Of a stretch of 64,000 nt of DNA, positions 8,159 to 17,734 are shown piece after piece. Numbering within the stretch: the first letter of the stretch is position 1; every line of letters starts with the position of its first letter. This DNA is from Flectobacillus major DSM 103 (lineage in GTDB: Bacteria; Bacteroidota; Bacteroidia; Cytophagales; Spirosomataceae): assembly GCF_000427405.1 (NCBI RefSeq), contig NZ_KE386491.1, positions 3,853,812 to 3,917,811 of the forward strand, read 5' to 3'. A program made the translations under genes and the position numbers. The notes beneath the pieces were generated by a model. That model saw nothing but the letters and a program-made list of their open reading frames with translations. It searched no databases and was not told where the DNA came from.

Positions 8159-11100
8159 ATGCGAAAAATAAATATGCTGTGGGCTGCTTTTTTAAGCCTA
8201 TGTACTATCTCTTTACACGCTCAATCTCAAGAAGTCTATTTTACTTCTTTTCCAACACTTAGTCCCGATGCACAAACGCTAGTATATTGTTTTGAAGGTG
8301 ACCTCTGGAAAGCCGATTTATCAACCAATACTTCTACTCGGCTTACGGCCATGCGAGGAATAGAAACTCGCCCCAAAATTTCGCCTGATGGCAAATGGGT
8401 CGCTTTTTCGAGTACACAATACGGCAACCCCGATGTATACATTATGCCTCTGGCTGGAGGTGCTATTCGACAATTAACATTTCATGATAGCTTTGACTAC
8501 GTAGAATCGTGGTCGTGGAACTCACAAACGGTTTATTTTGCTTCTGGAGCTCAGAACGACGGAACAGCCTACACCATTGGTATTAATGGCGGAACTCCCA
8601 AAAGAACTTTCCAACACTTTTTTAACCGTATCCACAATGTTGTTGAACACCCCAACACAGGCGAATTGTTTTTTAATAATACTTGGGAAAGCGATAACCA
8701 AGCCTATCGAAAAGGATATAAAGGAGCTTTTAATCCAGACATTCAGTCATATAACCTCAAAACTCAAACTTACAAACGCTACACCGATTATTTGGGGAAA
8801 GACCTTTGGCCTACTATCGACCGCTCTGGGAAATTATATTTCTCGTCGGACGAAGGTAATGGCAATTATAACTTATACACTTTAGATAACGGCAAAAAGG
8901 TAGCATTGACCCAATTCGGCGAGGCTATCAAACGCCCACAAGTAAGTGCCAATGGCCAAAAGGTGGTTTTTGAAAAAGACTATCAATTATTCTTGTACGA
9001 TGTAGCGTCAAAAACTAGCCAAAAGCTGACCCTAAATGCTATTCGTAATTATGTTTTGCCTAAAGATCAAGACTATAAAGTAGCAGGAAATATCAATGCT
9101 TTTGATGTAGCAGGCGATGGTAAAAAAATCGCATTTTCTTCGCGTGGAGCTTTATTTGTGTCAGATATAGAAGGGAAATATATAGCCCAGTTGCCTACCG
9201 ATAGCAAAGGACGAGCCATAGAAGTAAAATGGCTTTCAGATAACAAAACGTTGCTATTTAGCCAAACTAACGAAAATGGGTATTTAAACCTATTTACAGT
9301 AGCCGCCGATGGCAAGACAACTCCCAAACAAATTACAACCGACCAGCAAAATAACCGCAATATTTCATTCAACAAAGACAAATCACAGGCGGTTTATTTG
9401 AGTGGAAAAAATGAAGTGAGGCTACTCGACCTCAAATCGCTGGTATCTACAACCGTTGTCAAAGAAGAGCTTTGGGCTTTGTATAATCCTATGCCGTATT
9501 TTTCGCCCAATAGCGAATATATCATGTTTACAGCCTATCGTAATTTTGAACAAGATATTTTTCTATTTCATTTGGCCGATAAAAAACTCATCAATCTAAC
9601 CAATACTGGTATTACCGAAACTAACCCCTATTGGTCGCCCGATGGCAAATATATTTACTTTGAGTCGGACAGAACTAAGCCTAATTATCCTTTTGGCTCA
9701 AACAATAGCCGTATTTATCGTGTGCCTTTAGTAAAAATAGACGCTCCGTACAAGTCCGATAAGTTTAGTGATTTGTTTAAGCCCGAAGAGAAAAAAGAGG
9801 AAAAGAAAGACGATAAAAAAGTAGTGGCAAAAACAGATAATAAGAAAAAAGAGGAGGCGAAACCTGTTGTACCTCCAGTTAAAAAAATAGAACCTATCGT
9901 GATTGACTTTGAAGGTTTGATGCAACGATTTGAGCAAATTAGTCCTAATATAGGTGCGGCCGAACAGCCTCTTGTGTATCAAAAAGACGATAAAACATAT
10001 ATTCTGTTTTTGTCGAATCACGAAAGTGGAAAAAGCAAGCTATGGAAAACTACTATAGAGCCTTTTGCCAAAAATAAAACCGATAAAATAGAAGGAATTG
10101 ACGTAAATAATATCGACATAGTGGTAGCCGACAACAAATATTATGGCTTGGTAGATGGCAATATTTACAAACTCAATCTTGATGGCAATAAGCTTGATAA
10201 AATAGATATCAATTTTACCTTCAGAAAAAATTTAGCGAGCGAATTCAAACAAATGTTTTATGAAGCATGGGCTGGTGTTGAAGAAAACTTTTATAACGAA
10301 ACCTTTAATGGGGTAGATTGGGTAAAAATGCGTCAAAAATATCAGCAGTTTCTACCACAAGTAAATACCCGTGCCGATTTACGCATTTTATTGACCGATA
10401 TGCTCGGCGAGCTAAATGCCTCTCATACTGGCTTTTCGACCAATGGCGATGAAGACGATGCTTATTTCAAAACCGTTACATTGAATACTGGTATTATGTT
10501 TGACAACGACAACCCTTATCAAGTGAAATATGTGGTTAAAAACTCGGTAGCAGACAAAGCAGGAAAGGATATTCAGCCAGGCGACAAGCTGATTAAAGTT
10601 AACGACGATACTATTTCTACAAGTCAAAACCGTGATTTCTATTTCCAAAAACCATCTTTAGACGATGAAATAGCCTTGACCTTCGATAGAAATGGTAAGG
10701 TTTTTACTACCAAAATTCACCCACAAGGTTCGTGGGCTTTTGTACGAAATTTATACAACGAATGGATAGACCAAAACCAACAATATGTAGATACCAAAGC
10801 CAATAAACGCATTGCATACGTACACATGAGCGATATGGGGCGTGAAGAACTAGAAAAATTCTTGATAGATATGACTTCGGAAGCCTATAATCGAGAAGGC
10901 TTGATTTTTGATATTCGTAATAACCGAGGGGGCAATGTACATGACTTAGTATTAAATTTTTTAGCTCAAAAGCCATACCTAAAGTGGAAATATCGTGAAG
11001 GCCAATATACCATACAACCCAATTTTAGTCCAGCAGCAAAGCCTATTGTATTATTAATCAACGAGCAGTCGCTGAGCGATGCCGAAATGACTGCACAAGG

Positions 11101-11359
11101 CTTTAAAGAACTTAAATTAGGTAAGATTATCGGAACAGAAACCTACCGTTGGATTATCTTTACTTCTGGAAAAGGATTGGTAGACGGTTCTTTTTATCGT
11201 TTGCCTTCGTGGGGATGTTATACCCTAGACGGCAAAGATTTGGAAAAAGAAGGCGTAAGTCCAGATATTAATATTCAGCAAACTTTTGTGGATAAACTCA
11301 ACAACAAAGACCCTCAACTGGATAAAGCAATAGAAGAGATTTTGAAGGATTTGAAGTAA
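8159..11359 (+). CDS. Tricorn-like S41 protease with PD40 propeller and PDZ domain
   Basis: This 1066-residue protein follows the Tricorn protease plan. After a signal peptide (to about residue 21, HAQS), PD40/WD40-like repeats (for example SPDGKWVAFSS) form propellers over roughly residues 25-530. A Lys/Glu-rich low-complexity linker follows at about 540-575. Next come a C1-like helical region, a PDZ domain near 780-860 and an S41 catalytic domain. The nucleophile is expected in the LSDAE motif (S973, D974). A signal peptide suggests a periplasmic location, unlike the cytosolic archaeal enzyme. Such enzymes cut oligopeptides, so it may process peptides released by the upstream secreted M4 protease. 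It is preceded by a strong terminator, so it has its own promoter. Confidence 0.9.
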   Translation: MRKINMLWAAFLSLCTISLHAQSQEVYFTSFPTLSPDAQTLVYCFEGDLWKADLSTNTSTRLTAMRGIETRPKISPDGKWVAFSSTQYGNPDVYIMPLAGGAIRQLTFHDSFDYVESWSWNSQTVYFASGAQNDGTAYTIGINGGTPKRTFQHFFNRIHNVVEHPNTGELFFNNTWESDNQAYRKGYKGAFNPDIQSYNLKTQTYKRYTDYLGKDLWPTIDRSGKLYFSSDEGNGNYNLYTLDNGKKVALTQFGEAIKRPQVSANGQKVVFEKDYQLFLYDVASKTSQKLTLNAIRNYVLPKDQDYKVAGNINAFDVAGDGKKIAFSSRGALFVSDIEGKYIAQLPTDSKGRAIEVKWLSDNKTLLFSQTNENGYLNLFTVAADGKTTPKQITTDQQNNRNISFNKDKSQAVYLSGKNEVRLLDLKSLVSTTVVKEELWALYNPMPYFSPNSEYIMFTAYRNFEQDIFLFHLADKKLINLTNTGITETNPYWSPDGKYIYFESDRTKPNYPFGSNNSRIYRVPLVKIDAPYKSDKFSDLFKPEEKKEEKKDDKKVVAKTDNKKKEEAKPVVPPVKKIEPIVIDFEGLMQRFEQISPNIGAAEQPLVYQKDDKTYILFLSNHESGKSKLWKTTIEPFAKNKTDKIEGIDVNNIDIVVADNKYYGLVDGNIYKLNLDGNKLDKIDINFTFRKNLASEFKQMFYEAWAGVEENFYNETFNGVDWVKMRQKYQQFLPQVNTRADLRILLTDMLGELNASHTGFSTNGDEDDAYFKTVTLNTGIMFDNDNPYQVKYVVKNSVADKAGKDIQPGDKLIKVNDDTISTSQNRDFYFQKPSLDDEIALTFDRNGKVFTTKIHPQGSWAFVRNLYNEWIDQNQQYVDTKANKRIAYVHMSDMGREELEKFLIDMTSEAYNREGLIFDIRNNRGGNVHDLVLNFLAQKPYLKWKYREGQYTIQPNFSPAAKPIVLLINEQSLSDAEMTAQGFKELKLGKIIGTETYRWIIFTSGKGLVDGSFYRLPSWGCYTLDGKDLEKEGVSPDINIQQTFVDKLNNKDPQLDKAIEEILKDLK

Positions 11360-11419
11360 TAGCAGTTGATATGCTATTATTACCTAAATGGCCTTGCCTT
11401 ATGGGCAGTAAATCGAAAC

Positions 11420-11653
11420 AAGGGGCATCCCAAATTTAGGGGATGATGATTATTTTTAAGTATGATTTTCACCAGCTTTAGCCGCAATACTTTGCGGCTA
11501 AAGCTGTGTCATTTAACATACCAAAGGCGTTCGGAAAACTAATTCCGAACGCCTTTGGTATGAATAGCCCCTAATTTTCTATCATTTGAGCAATTGATCA
11601 GCCTCATCAAAATTCACTTGATGACCGTATAAAGCTCAACAAACACAAAGAGA
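11420..11653 (+). repeat. Dispersed hairpin repeat, copy A (MITE-like, truncated right end)
   Basis: About 235 bp between the convergent 3' ends of the Tricorn-like and amidohydrolase genes. It is homologous over its length to the reverse complement of 20606-20844. It contains a 14-bp stem (11474-11487 with 11492-11505), a perfect 19-bp stem (11517-11535 with 11544-11562) and a 29-nt block (11570-11598) identical in both copies. The left end resembles the terminal repeat of copy B. The matching right end is missing, so this copy is truncated or diverged. No ORF of note is present. Confidence 0.85.
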
Positions 11654-11672
11654 TGCTCTCTTTTAATATTAC

Positions 11673-13004
11673 CTAAAATACAATTTTTCCTTCATGGCAT
11701 AACGAAGTAACTGGCGAAACTCTGGCTACAGCTTCGGCAGAACAAGTAGCATCTAAAAACACGACATTGGCTTTATCGCCTATTTTGGGCCATTGTTGAT
11801 TGCCTTTGTCGTCGAGAGGCAGGATGTCGCCTGTAGCAATTTTAAGACTTCTTGACAATAAAAATTCCGTATTATAGGCATATAATTGAGCCATCAGATT
11901 GGCTTTCTGCAAAACACTACCCGTACCATAAGTATTCCAGTGGTCTATAATACTATCGTTGCCTGTAACTACCTTTACATTGTATTTGTACAAAGTAGGA
12001 ATTGGCATGATTAACGAACCTATAGGAATCGTCGAAGCAATGCCCATCTGTGCTGCACCCAGCTTTTCTGCTATTTCTTCTTGTTTTGGTTTCTCTAATT
12101 TTCCCAACACAAAACAATGGCTTACAAAAGTTTTTCCTTTCAGTACAGGGTTTTCATTAACCTTTTCGATTAAATATTCCACCGTTTTCAAACCCGATTC
12201 TCCAGCTTCATGCAAGTGAATATCAATCCCTTTGTTGTTGTCTAAAGCAAGTTGTACCGTAAAATCAATCGTTTTTTCGATAGCCCCATCAATCGTGAAG
12301 GGGTCAACACCACCAATAAAATCAATATCCATTTGTGCCGCATCTTTCAAGTACGGAACCGAATCGGTATAAAATACGCCATGTTGTGGAAAAGCAACTA
12401 ACTCGGCACCAAAGCTATTTTTCTTGTTTTCAAGTGCCTTTTGTAAGTTTTTGAGCGATTGTACTTTTGAAGTAGGCTCAATATTGACATGACTCCGAGC
12501 AAAACCTGTTCCTTTTGATTGTAGCAATTCTATAAGCTTTTCGGCTTTATAAGTAGAGGTTTTTAAAAGCTCAGGCAGGATTTTTTGTTCTAAAGCAATC
12601 ATTCCTTTTACGCCATTGGTTCTTTTGCGAGTAGCCTGCCATTTTTCTCCATAAAAAGTTTTATCTAAATGGATGTGCATATCCCGAAACGAAGGAAGCA
12701 TCAGATACCCTTTGGCATCAATCGCTTTGGCATTGGGTTGGTTAGGAGCAATATTCGTGATTTTGCCATTGTCAATTTCAATCAAAAATAAGGCTGTTTT
12801 GGTAGCAATTACTTCGCCTTCTTCGTATTCAAAACCTGTTTCCAAACGAACATTTTTAAAACTCAGTTTCTCTTTTAACAATGATATATCATTTTCTTCT
12901 TGAAAATTTTGTGAAGATAAACCTTGTGAAACCACTAAACCTGCCATAGCAAAGGTAGAGTTTTTGAGGAAGTCTTTACGAGAGATATTATCCTGAATAT
13001 TCAT
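11673..13004 (-). CDS. Exported amidohydrolase, cytosine-deaminase-like
   Basis: I place the start at the ATG at 13004 (443 residues), because the longer frame begins with TTG and the resulting N-terminus reads ISRKDFLKNSTFAMAG, a Tat-like signal with RK replacing the RR pair. The metal-dependent hydrolase fold is shown by DMHIHLD (H110, H112), DIHLHEAGE, SHCFVLG and GNDSIIDHW, the order seen in cytosine deaminase and related deaminases. Cytosine deaminases are normally cytosolic, so a Tat-type signal suggests a periplasmic paralogue with another substrate, perhaps an N-heterocycle or a cyclic amide. It faces apbE across a divergent intergenic region. The family is secure and the substrate is not. 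Confidence 0.85.
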   Translation of the reverse strand: MNIQDNISRKDFLKNSTFAMAGLVVSQGLSSQNFQEENDISLLKEKLSFKNVRLETGFEYEEGEVIATKTALFLIEIDNGKITNIAPNQPNAKAIDAKGYLMLPSFRDMHIHLDKTFYGEKWQATRKRTNGVKGMIALEQKILPELLKTSTYKAEKLIELLQSKGTGFARSHVNIEPTSKVQSLKNLQKALENKKNSFGAELVAFPQHGVFYTDSVPYLKDAAQMDIDFIGGVDPFTIDGAIEKTIDFTVQLALDNNKGIDIHLHEAGESGLKTVEYLIEKVNENPVLKGKTFVSHCFVLGKLEKPKQEEIAEKLGAAQMGIASTIPIGSLIMPIPTLYKYNVKVVTGNDSIIDHWNTYGTGSVLQKANLMAQLYAYNTEFLLSRSLKIATGDILPLDDKGNQQWPKIGDKANVVFLDATCSAEAVARVSPVTSLCHEGKIVF

Positions 13005-13244
13005 AGAATCGTCTGTTGTTTGAGTTTGTACAAAAGTACCAATCAAACAACAACAATTGTAATGATTAATAGGCAAAAGCAATTAGAGTTATGGTATTTT
13101 ACAAAATTCTAAATCTCAAAAAGTGCAGATATGTACTTTTATTGAATATTGATGAGTAAATTTGACCATTAATTTAAAATCAGTCTAAATAACTAAGTCT
13201 TTATATTAGTATTATTCAACATAAGGCTTATTTTCTTCTTAGTA

Positions 13245-14234
13245 ATGAAAAAAATATTCTTCTTTTTAGTCCTTATTATTAGCTTCAATACTTCCGCTCA
13301 GGTACTTCGTAAAAGAGCGGTCAAACTAATGGGCAGTCGCTTTGATATTAGTATTGTTGCCAACGACGCATTATCGGCCGAGAATAATATTGATAGTGTA
13401 ATTGCCGAAATCACCAGAATCGAAAACCTAATTTCCGACTGGAAAAGTGATACACAAGTATCCGAAGTAAATAGAAATGCAGGCATAAAACCCGTAAAAG
13501 TTGATGCAGAAGTATTTGCCTTAACGGAACGAGCGATTCATTTCTCAAAAATTACTGGCGGAGCTTTTGATATTAGTTTTGCAGCAATGGACAGAATCTG
13601 GAAATTCGACGGTTCAATGAAAGAAATGCCAAGCCCCGAAGCTATCAAAAAATCGGTAGAAAAAGTGGGTTATGAAAACATTGAATTGAACAAAGAAAAC
13701 GCTACGATTTTCTTGAAACGCAAAGGTATGAAAATTGGCTTTGGAGCATTGGGCGAAGGCTATGCCGCCGACAGATGCCGAGATATGATGTTGGCTAAAG
13801 GTATCAAAGCGGGTATCGTAAACGGTTCGGGCGATATGAGTACTTGGGGGAAACGCCCAGATGGAAAAGCGTGGTCGGTGGGTATTACCAATCCGATGAA
13901 AAAAGATACCATTTTTGCCATTATTCCATTGGTAAAAAGTGCCGTTGTGACTTCGGGAAGTTATGAGAAATTTGTGGTTTTCAATGGCAAGCGATATGCA
14001 CATATTATTAACCCCGTAACGGGCTATCCTGCCACAGGACTTTGTAGCGTAACCGTATTAGGCCCAAGTGCCGAAACCGCCAATGGATTTAGTACTTCTA
14101 TTATGGTTTTAGGCAAAAAAGCAGGCCTAAAACTTCTCAAAAAGTATCCAGACTATCAAGCCATCCTGATTACCGACAACGGCACAATTTTCTCGACACC
14201 CAATATTGATGTTTCAAAGTATCATGTGAAGTAG
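13245..14234 (+). CDS. apbE: FAD:protein FMN transferase
   Basis: A 329-residue ApbE protein with a signal peptide (to about residue 18, TSAQ). It covalently links FMN to threonine residues of target flavoproteins such as NqrB/NqrC or RnfG. ApbE hallmarks in order are KLMGSRFDI, GFGALGEGYAADR, NGSGDMSTWG, VTSGSYEKF and YAHIINPVTGYPA, the last including the Mg-binding site. Length is normal. The predicted location is periplasmic, where ApbE normally acts. No NQR or RNF genes are in the window. It is transcribed divergently from the exported amidohydrolase. Confidence 0.93.
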   Translation: MKKIFFFLVLIISFNTSAQVLRKRAVKLMGSRFDISIVANDALSAENNIDSVIAEITRIENLISDWKSDTQVSEVNRNAGIKPVKVDAEVFALTERAIHFSKITGGAFDISFAAMDRIWKFDGSMKEMPSPEAIKKSVEKVGYENIELNKENATIFLKRKGMKIGFGALGEGYAADRCRDMMLAKGIKAGIVNGSGDMSTWGKRPDGKAWSVGITNPMKKDTIFAIIPLVKSAVVTSGSYEKFVVFNGKRYAHIINPVTGYPATGLCSVTVLGPSAETANGFSTSIMVLGKKAGLKLLKKYPDYQAILITDNGTIFSTPNIDVSKYHVK

Positions 14235-14485
14235 TGAGTAGTATTTGGTAGAAAAGTATAAAATTAGAAAAATGCTTAAAGAGGTTGCTAAAAACTTAAC
14301 AACCCAATATCGCTTTTGACCCCTTTTTGATTATAAGAAAGAAAAAAGCAACGAACATTTTATAGCGTTTAATCTGTAGTTCAATAATATGGAAAGAGGC
14401 CTAGCACTAAGTATAACAATTTATGCTTCGGAAGAGTACAGCATCGAAGATACCCTTCTTCCTTCCTGCCATTTGCAGTAAAAAA
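14235..14485. other. Non-coding gap between apbE and the TspO-like gene
   Basis: About 250 bp between convergent genes. It holds only a weak hairpin (GGTTGCTAA with TTAACAACC, near 14285-14310) that could help terminate apbE. I see no ORF, RNA gene or repeat. Confidence 0.4.
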
Positions 14486-14519
14486 TAGCCCATGTCAGCA
14501 TGATTGCTAACATGGGCTA
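14486..14519 (-). terminator. Rho-independent terminator for the TspO-like gene
   Basis: TAGCCCATGTCAGCA pairs with TTGCTAACATGGGCTA, giving a 15-bp stem with one mismatch. On the minus strand it is followed by six Ts. It sits 17 nt behind the stop codon. Confidence 0.8.
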
Positions 14520-14535
14520 AAAAACCTCAAATCAC

Positions 14536-15324
14536 TCAATAACTCAACCACTTATTTAAACGAAAACCTATGGTAATAACCAACAGGATAATACATGCCG
14601 TTGTAACTGGAATGATAGCGATTGAGATAGGGTCGGCAATAGCTTCTCGTTTGATACTTATTCCTATTAAAGCCCAAATTACAGCAGCACCATAAAAAAT
14701 ATTATTACGGTTTCTTATAACAAAAAGGGCAATTAACGTTCCGATTACAATCATTGTGGTTGTCCAGTTGAATGCTGAAATGCCCCACCCTTGCCAGTTG
14801 ATACTTACTAAAAAAGCGGTGATGTTGGCAATAGTTGCAATAGAAATCCATCCTAAATACACGCTAAAAGGTGCATGAACAAGCCATTTCTCTTGTTTGT
14901 TGTATTTTGATTTCCCAACGCCTATCCAAATACTCATGCGTAATAGTGTTACCAACAAACAAAGCATCACAAAAACTGACAAACCCATTAGTCGCCAATG
15001 CCAAGCAAAAAGCCATGCTATATTGAGGAAACTGCTTATGGCAAAATAATTCCCTACTCTTAAAACCCAAGGAAATACTTTTTCGCTTGCCGACGTGCTA
15101 AAAAGTGCCACCACTTGCATAGAGACAAAAACCAATAGCCAAGAATAAATTATACCCCAAATAGCAAATGTAACGCCTGCAGGTACAAATAAGTTGGGGT
15201 ACATATCCGACAACTGGCCAGGTGTATGCCCGTTCAAAGGCAAGGAATTGGCTAGCGTATTCATTACCAAGACAGCTATAAAGGCAACTAAATTAATGAT
15301 AATAAGCAACTTTGGATTTTTCAT
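14536..15324 (-). CDS. TspO/MBR-like multi-pass membrane protein
   Basis: The start is taken at the ATG at 15324 (262 residues), because the longer frame adds 55 polar, Cys-rich residues with no sign of coding character. The protein has about eight hydrophobic segments and a high tryptophan content (WGIIYSW, AWLFAWHWR, INWQGWG). An N-terminal NTLANSLPLNGHTPGQLSD segment is followed by FAIWGIIYSWL. This pattern matches the larger relatives of the tryptophan-rich TspO sensory proteins seen in Bacteroidota, about 100 residues longer than canonical TspO. It is an inner membrane protein; the ligand is unknown. A terminator follows. Confidence 0.7.
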   Translation of the reverse strand: MKNPKLLIIINLVAFIAVLVMNTLANSLPLNGHTPGQLSDMYPNLFVPAGVTFAIWGIIYSWLLVFVSMQVVALFSTSASEKVFPWVLRVGNYFAISSFLNIAWLFAWHWRLMGLSVFVMLCLLVTLLRMSIWIGVGKSKYNKQEKWLVHAPFSVYLGWISIATIANITAFLVSINWQGWGISAFNWTTTMIVIGTLIALFVIRNRNNIFYGAAVIWALIGISIKREAIADPISIAIIPVTTACIILLVITIGFRLNKWLSY

Positions 15325-15417
15325 ATTATATTTATTAATGGAGTTTTTCTTATAATTGTGACGTCGACAAAACGGTAAGTATGCTAAGATAAACCTACAA
15401 TAAATACGGCACCTCGT

Positions 15418-15799
15418 ATGTCCATAAAAAATTATATTAGTTGTATCGTAGCGACACAAGCAATTGTAAAGATGAATAACAAAATACATACCGCCATCTT
15501 GCTAATAATAAAATGGGGAAGTTGTACAAGTATTATTAGTGTAATAATAGCACTAATATATTTTACCTTGGAAATAACCATCCCCAATCCATACGAGTTT
15601 GTTGTTGGTATACTGGGGCTGGCGATATTCCTTATACCCCTTATTACTTCTTACCTACCTATTGATTATTAGAGTAATAGGGAAATATGACCTTGGTAGT
15701 AGAAACAGATTTAAAGACATTTTGTTGTTATTTCTCATCAATATCCTTTTTGTAATGGGCTATATGTATTGGGGTCTATTGATAGAAGGAGAAAAGTAA
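15418..15799 (+). pseudogene. Possible frameshifted small membrane-protein gene
   Basis: Two overlapping frames look like one gene. The first (15418 or, more likely, ATG 15472 to stop 15672) encodes two hydrophobic segments ending LITSYLPIDY. The second frame, open from about 15599 to 15799, continues with RVIGKYDLGSRNRFKD and a third hydrophobic segment ending LLIEGEK. Joined near 15640-15670 they give a three-helix membrane protein of about 108 residues. A genuine overlap of two tiny genes is the alternative. No family is recognised. Confidence 0.4.
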
Positions 15800-15863
15800 G
15801 TGTTTTTCAAAATATCTCTTTCAATATGACCTCTGAAGTTAATCAAGCATTTTTAGTAATAAA

Positions 15864-16058
15864 ATGTTCAAATTAGGTTGCCTATTTTTTCTCCTATATG
15901 GTTTGTCCAGTAATTTTTCACTCCCTAATAAATTCATATTCTATCCATTACACAAAAGGATAATCCTTGGTTATGGTATTAGTATTTTTGTATATGCTCT
16001 GTTTTATTTTATATTTACAAGAATAAATGCAATAAGCAAAAACCTAATTTTTCTATAA
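15864..16058 (+). CDS. Hypothetical two-helix membrane peptide
   Basis: A 64-residue ORF with two hydrophobic segments (LGCLFFLLYG and YGISIFVYALFYFIF) ends 2 nt before the Gfo/Idh start. In another frame just before it, ATG 15826 opens a 16-residue stretch ending IKCSN, so this may be a decayed fragment like the preceding locus. No family is recognised and coding status is uncertain. Confidence 0.3.
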   Translation: MFKLGCLFFLLYGLSSNFSLPNKFIFYPLHKRIILGYGISIFVYALFYFIFTRINAISKNLIFL

Positions 16059-16060
16059 TA

Positions 16061-17551
16061 ATGACTGACCAAAATTCATCTCAAGAAGGCGAAAAACAAG
16101 CCCTCGACTCTTCTGGTTCTTCGAGAAGAGATTTTATCAAAAAAGCATCGTTAGCACTAGGCAGTTTTTACATTGTACCTCGCCATGTACTTGGTAAAGG
16201 CTTTGTAGCACCTTCCGACAAGCTAAATGTAGCAGCAGTAGGTTGTGGAGGCAAAGGATGGGTAGATATTTTGGGGGCGTGGGACAACGGCCGCAATAAT
16301 ATTGTATCGCTTTGTGATGTTGATGACCGTCAGGCCGCACAGGCTATCAAGAAATTTCCTGCTGCATCGCATTACCGTGATTTTAGGAAATTGCTTGAAG
16401 CTGAAAAAAATAATATTGATGCCGTAACGGTATCTACCCCCGACCATACACACTATGTGATAGCCATGGCTGCCATGCAAATGGGCAAACACGTTTATGT
16501 ACAAAAGCCCCTAGCACATAATATTGCCGAGGTTCGTAAAATGACCGAAGCAGCTCGCCAAAACAAAGTTGTAACCCAAATGGGTAACCAAGGCTCGTCG
16601 GGCGATGGGGTACGACGTATGATGGAATGGTACAAGGCTGGACTAATTGGCGAAGTAAATCGTGTACATGTTTGGACAAACCGCCCTGTATGGCCACAAG
16701 GTATTGCCAAACCAAAAGGCAAATTTGATGTTCCTAGTGAATTGGACTGGGACTTGTGGCTCGGCCCTGCGGCTTATGAAGACTATAACCCTGCGTATCA
16801 CCCATTTAATTGGCGAGGCTGGGTAAATTATGGTACAGGGGCTTTGGGCGATATGGCCTGCCACATGATGGACCCTCCTTATCGGGTATTAGGCTTGGGG
16901 TATCCTTCTGAGGTAGAATGTAGTATGAGTGAAGGCTGGGTTGGCTCATTTCAGCCAGGATATTTCCCTGAAAGTTTTCCTGCGTCGTCGATGATTCATT
17001 TGAAATTTCCAAGAAAAGGTAAAGAGGCTGTTAAAATGACTTGGTACGATGGCGGCCTAATGCCAGAACATCCCGAAGAAATCCCCGCCGATGTTAAGCT
17101 TGGCGACTGGAGTGGCGGTGTATTGTTGATGGGTACAAAAGGGGTAATGATGTGTGGTGTGTATGGTTCAAATCCAACGCTTTGGCCTGAAGCTAAACTT
17201 AAAGAAAAAGGTGATAAACTTCCTATTTCTATTCCTCGTGTAGTAGGTGCCGATAACGAAGGGCATTACCAACAATGGCTACAAGCATGCCGTGATGGTT
17301 ATGGCAAACATCAACCGCTGAGTTCATCATTTGATTATGCTGGCCCTATGTCCGAAACTGTTTTGATGGGTAACTTGGCTATTAGAAGCTACTTCTATAG
17401 AACTCCTAAAAAAGATAAACAGTGGTTACAAGATTTTGATTATCCAGGTCGTAAGAAACTCTTGTGGGATGGTGCAAACATGAGAATTACCAATTTTGAC
17501 GAAGCCAACCAGTTTGTGAAAAGAGAATACAGAAGTGGCTGGAGTATGTAA
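16061..17551 (+). CDS. Tat-exported Gfo/Idh/MocA family oxidoreductase
   Basis: This 496-residue protein starts with a polar stretch and a twin-arginine signal, SRRDFIKKASLALGSF (about residues 21-37). A Rossmann NAD-binding motif follows (LNVAAVGCGGKG, about 56-67). Other family motifs are DHTHYVIAMAAMQMGKHVYVQKPLAHN, whose lysine is the conserved EKP-type residue, and GALGDMACHMMD in the C-terminal domain. Tat export fits a folded protein carrying bound NAD(P) to the periplasm, as in glucose-fructose oxidoreductase. Bacteroidota have many such proteins, some acting as glycosidases by an NAD-dependent mechanism. The substrate is probably a sugar. No sugar operon surrounds it. Confidence 0.9.
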   Translation: MTDQNSSQEGEKQALDSSGSSRRDFIKKASLALGSFYIVPRHVLGKGFVAPSDKLNVAAVGCGGKGWVDILGAWDNGRNNIVSLCDVDDRQAAQAIKKFPAASHYRDFRKLLEAEKNNIDAVTVSTPDHTHYVIAMAAMQMGKHVYVQKPLAHNIAEVRKMTEAARQNKVVTQMGNQGSSGDGVRRMMEWYKAGLIGEVNRVHVWTNRPVWPQGIAKPKGKFDVPSELDWDLWLGPAAYEDYNPAYHPFNWRGWVNYGTGALGDMACHMMDPPYRVLGLGYPSEVECSMSEGWVGSFQPGYFPESFPASSMIHLKFPRKGKEAVKMTWYDGGLMPEHPEEIPADVKLGDWSGGVLLMGTKGVMMCGVYGSNPTLWPEAKLKEKGDKLPISIPRVVGADNEGHYQQWLQACRDGYGKHQPLSSSFDYAGPMSETVLMGNLAIRSYFYRTPKKDKQWLQDFDYPGRKKLLWDGANMRITNFDEANQFVKREYRSGWSM

Positions 17552-17690
17552 TACTGCGTAATTAAAGACAGGTAATCTGTGCTTTATAATAGAGTTGCTT
17601 GATTAATGGAGATAAAAACTATTTGTTTTCTACTAGAAAAAAGAAAAACTAAAAACTTTTTTCAAAAATAAAATGTCAATTAATCAACAG

Positions 17691-17734
17691 GTTGTTACAA
17701 AGAGGTACAGACTCTAAAGCCTCTTTGTAACAAC
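17691..17734. terminator. Perfect 15-bp inverted repeat after the Gfo/Idh gene
   Basis: GTTGTTACAAAGAGG pairs perfectly with CCTCTTTGTAACAAC around a 14-nt loop. It lies 139 nt past the stop and has no T run, so it may be a processing or stability element. It is the only structured feature in the 322-bp gap (17552-17873). Confidence 0.5.

Noticed and set aside
8538-8885. A 115-residue open frame inside the Tricorn-like gene
   Set aside because: It overlaps clear PD40 propeller coding in another frame and shows no domain.
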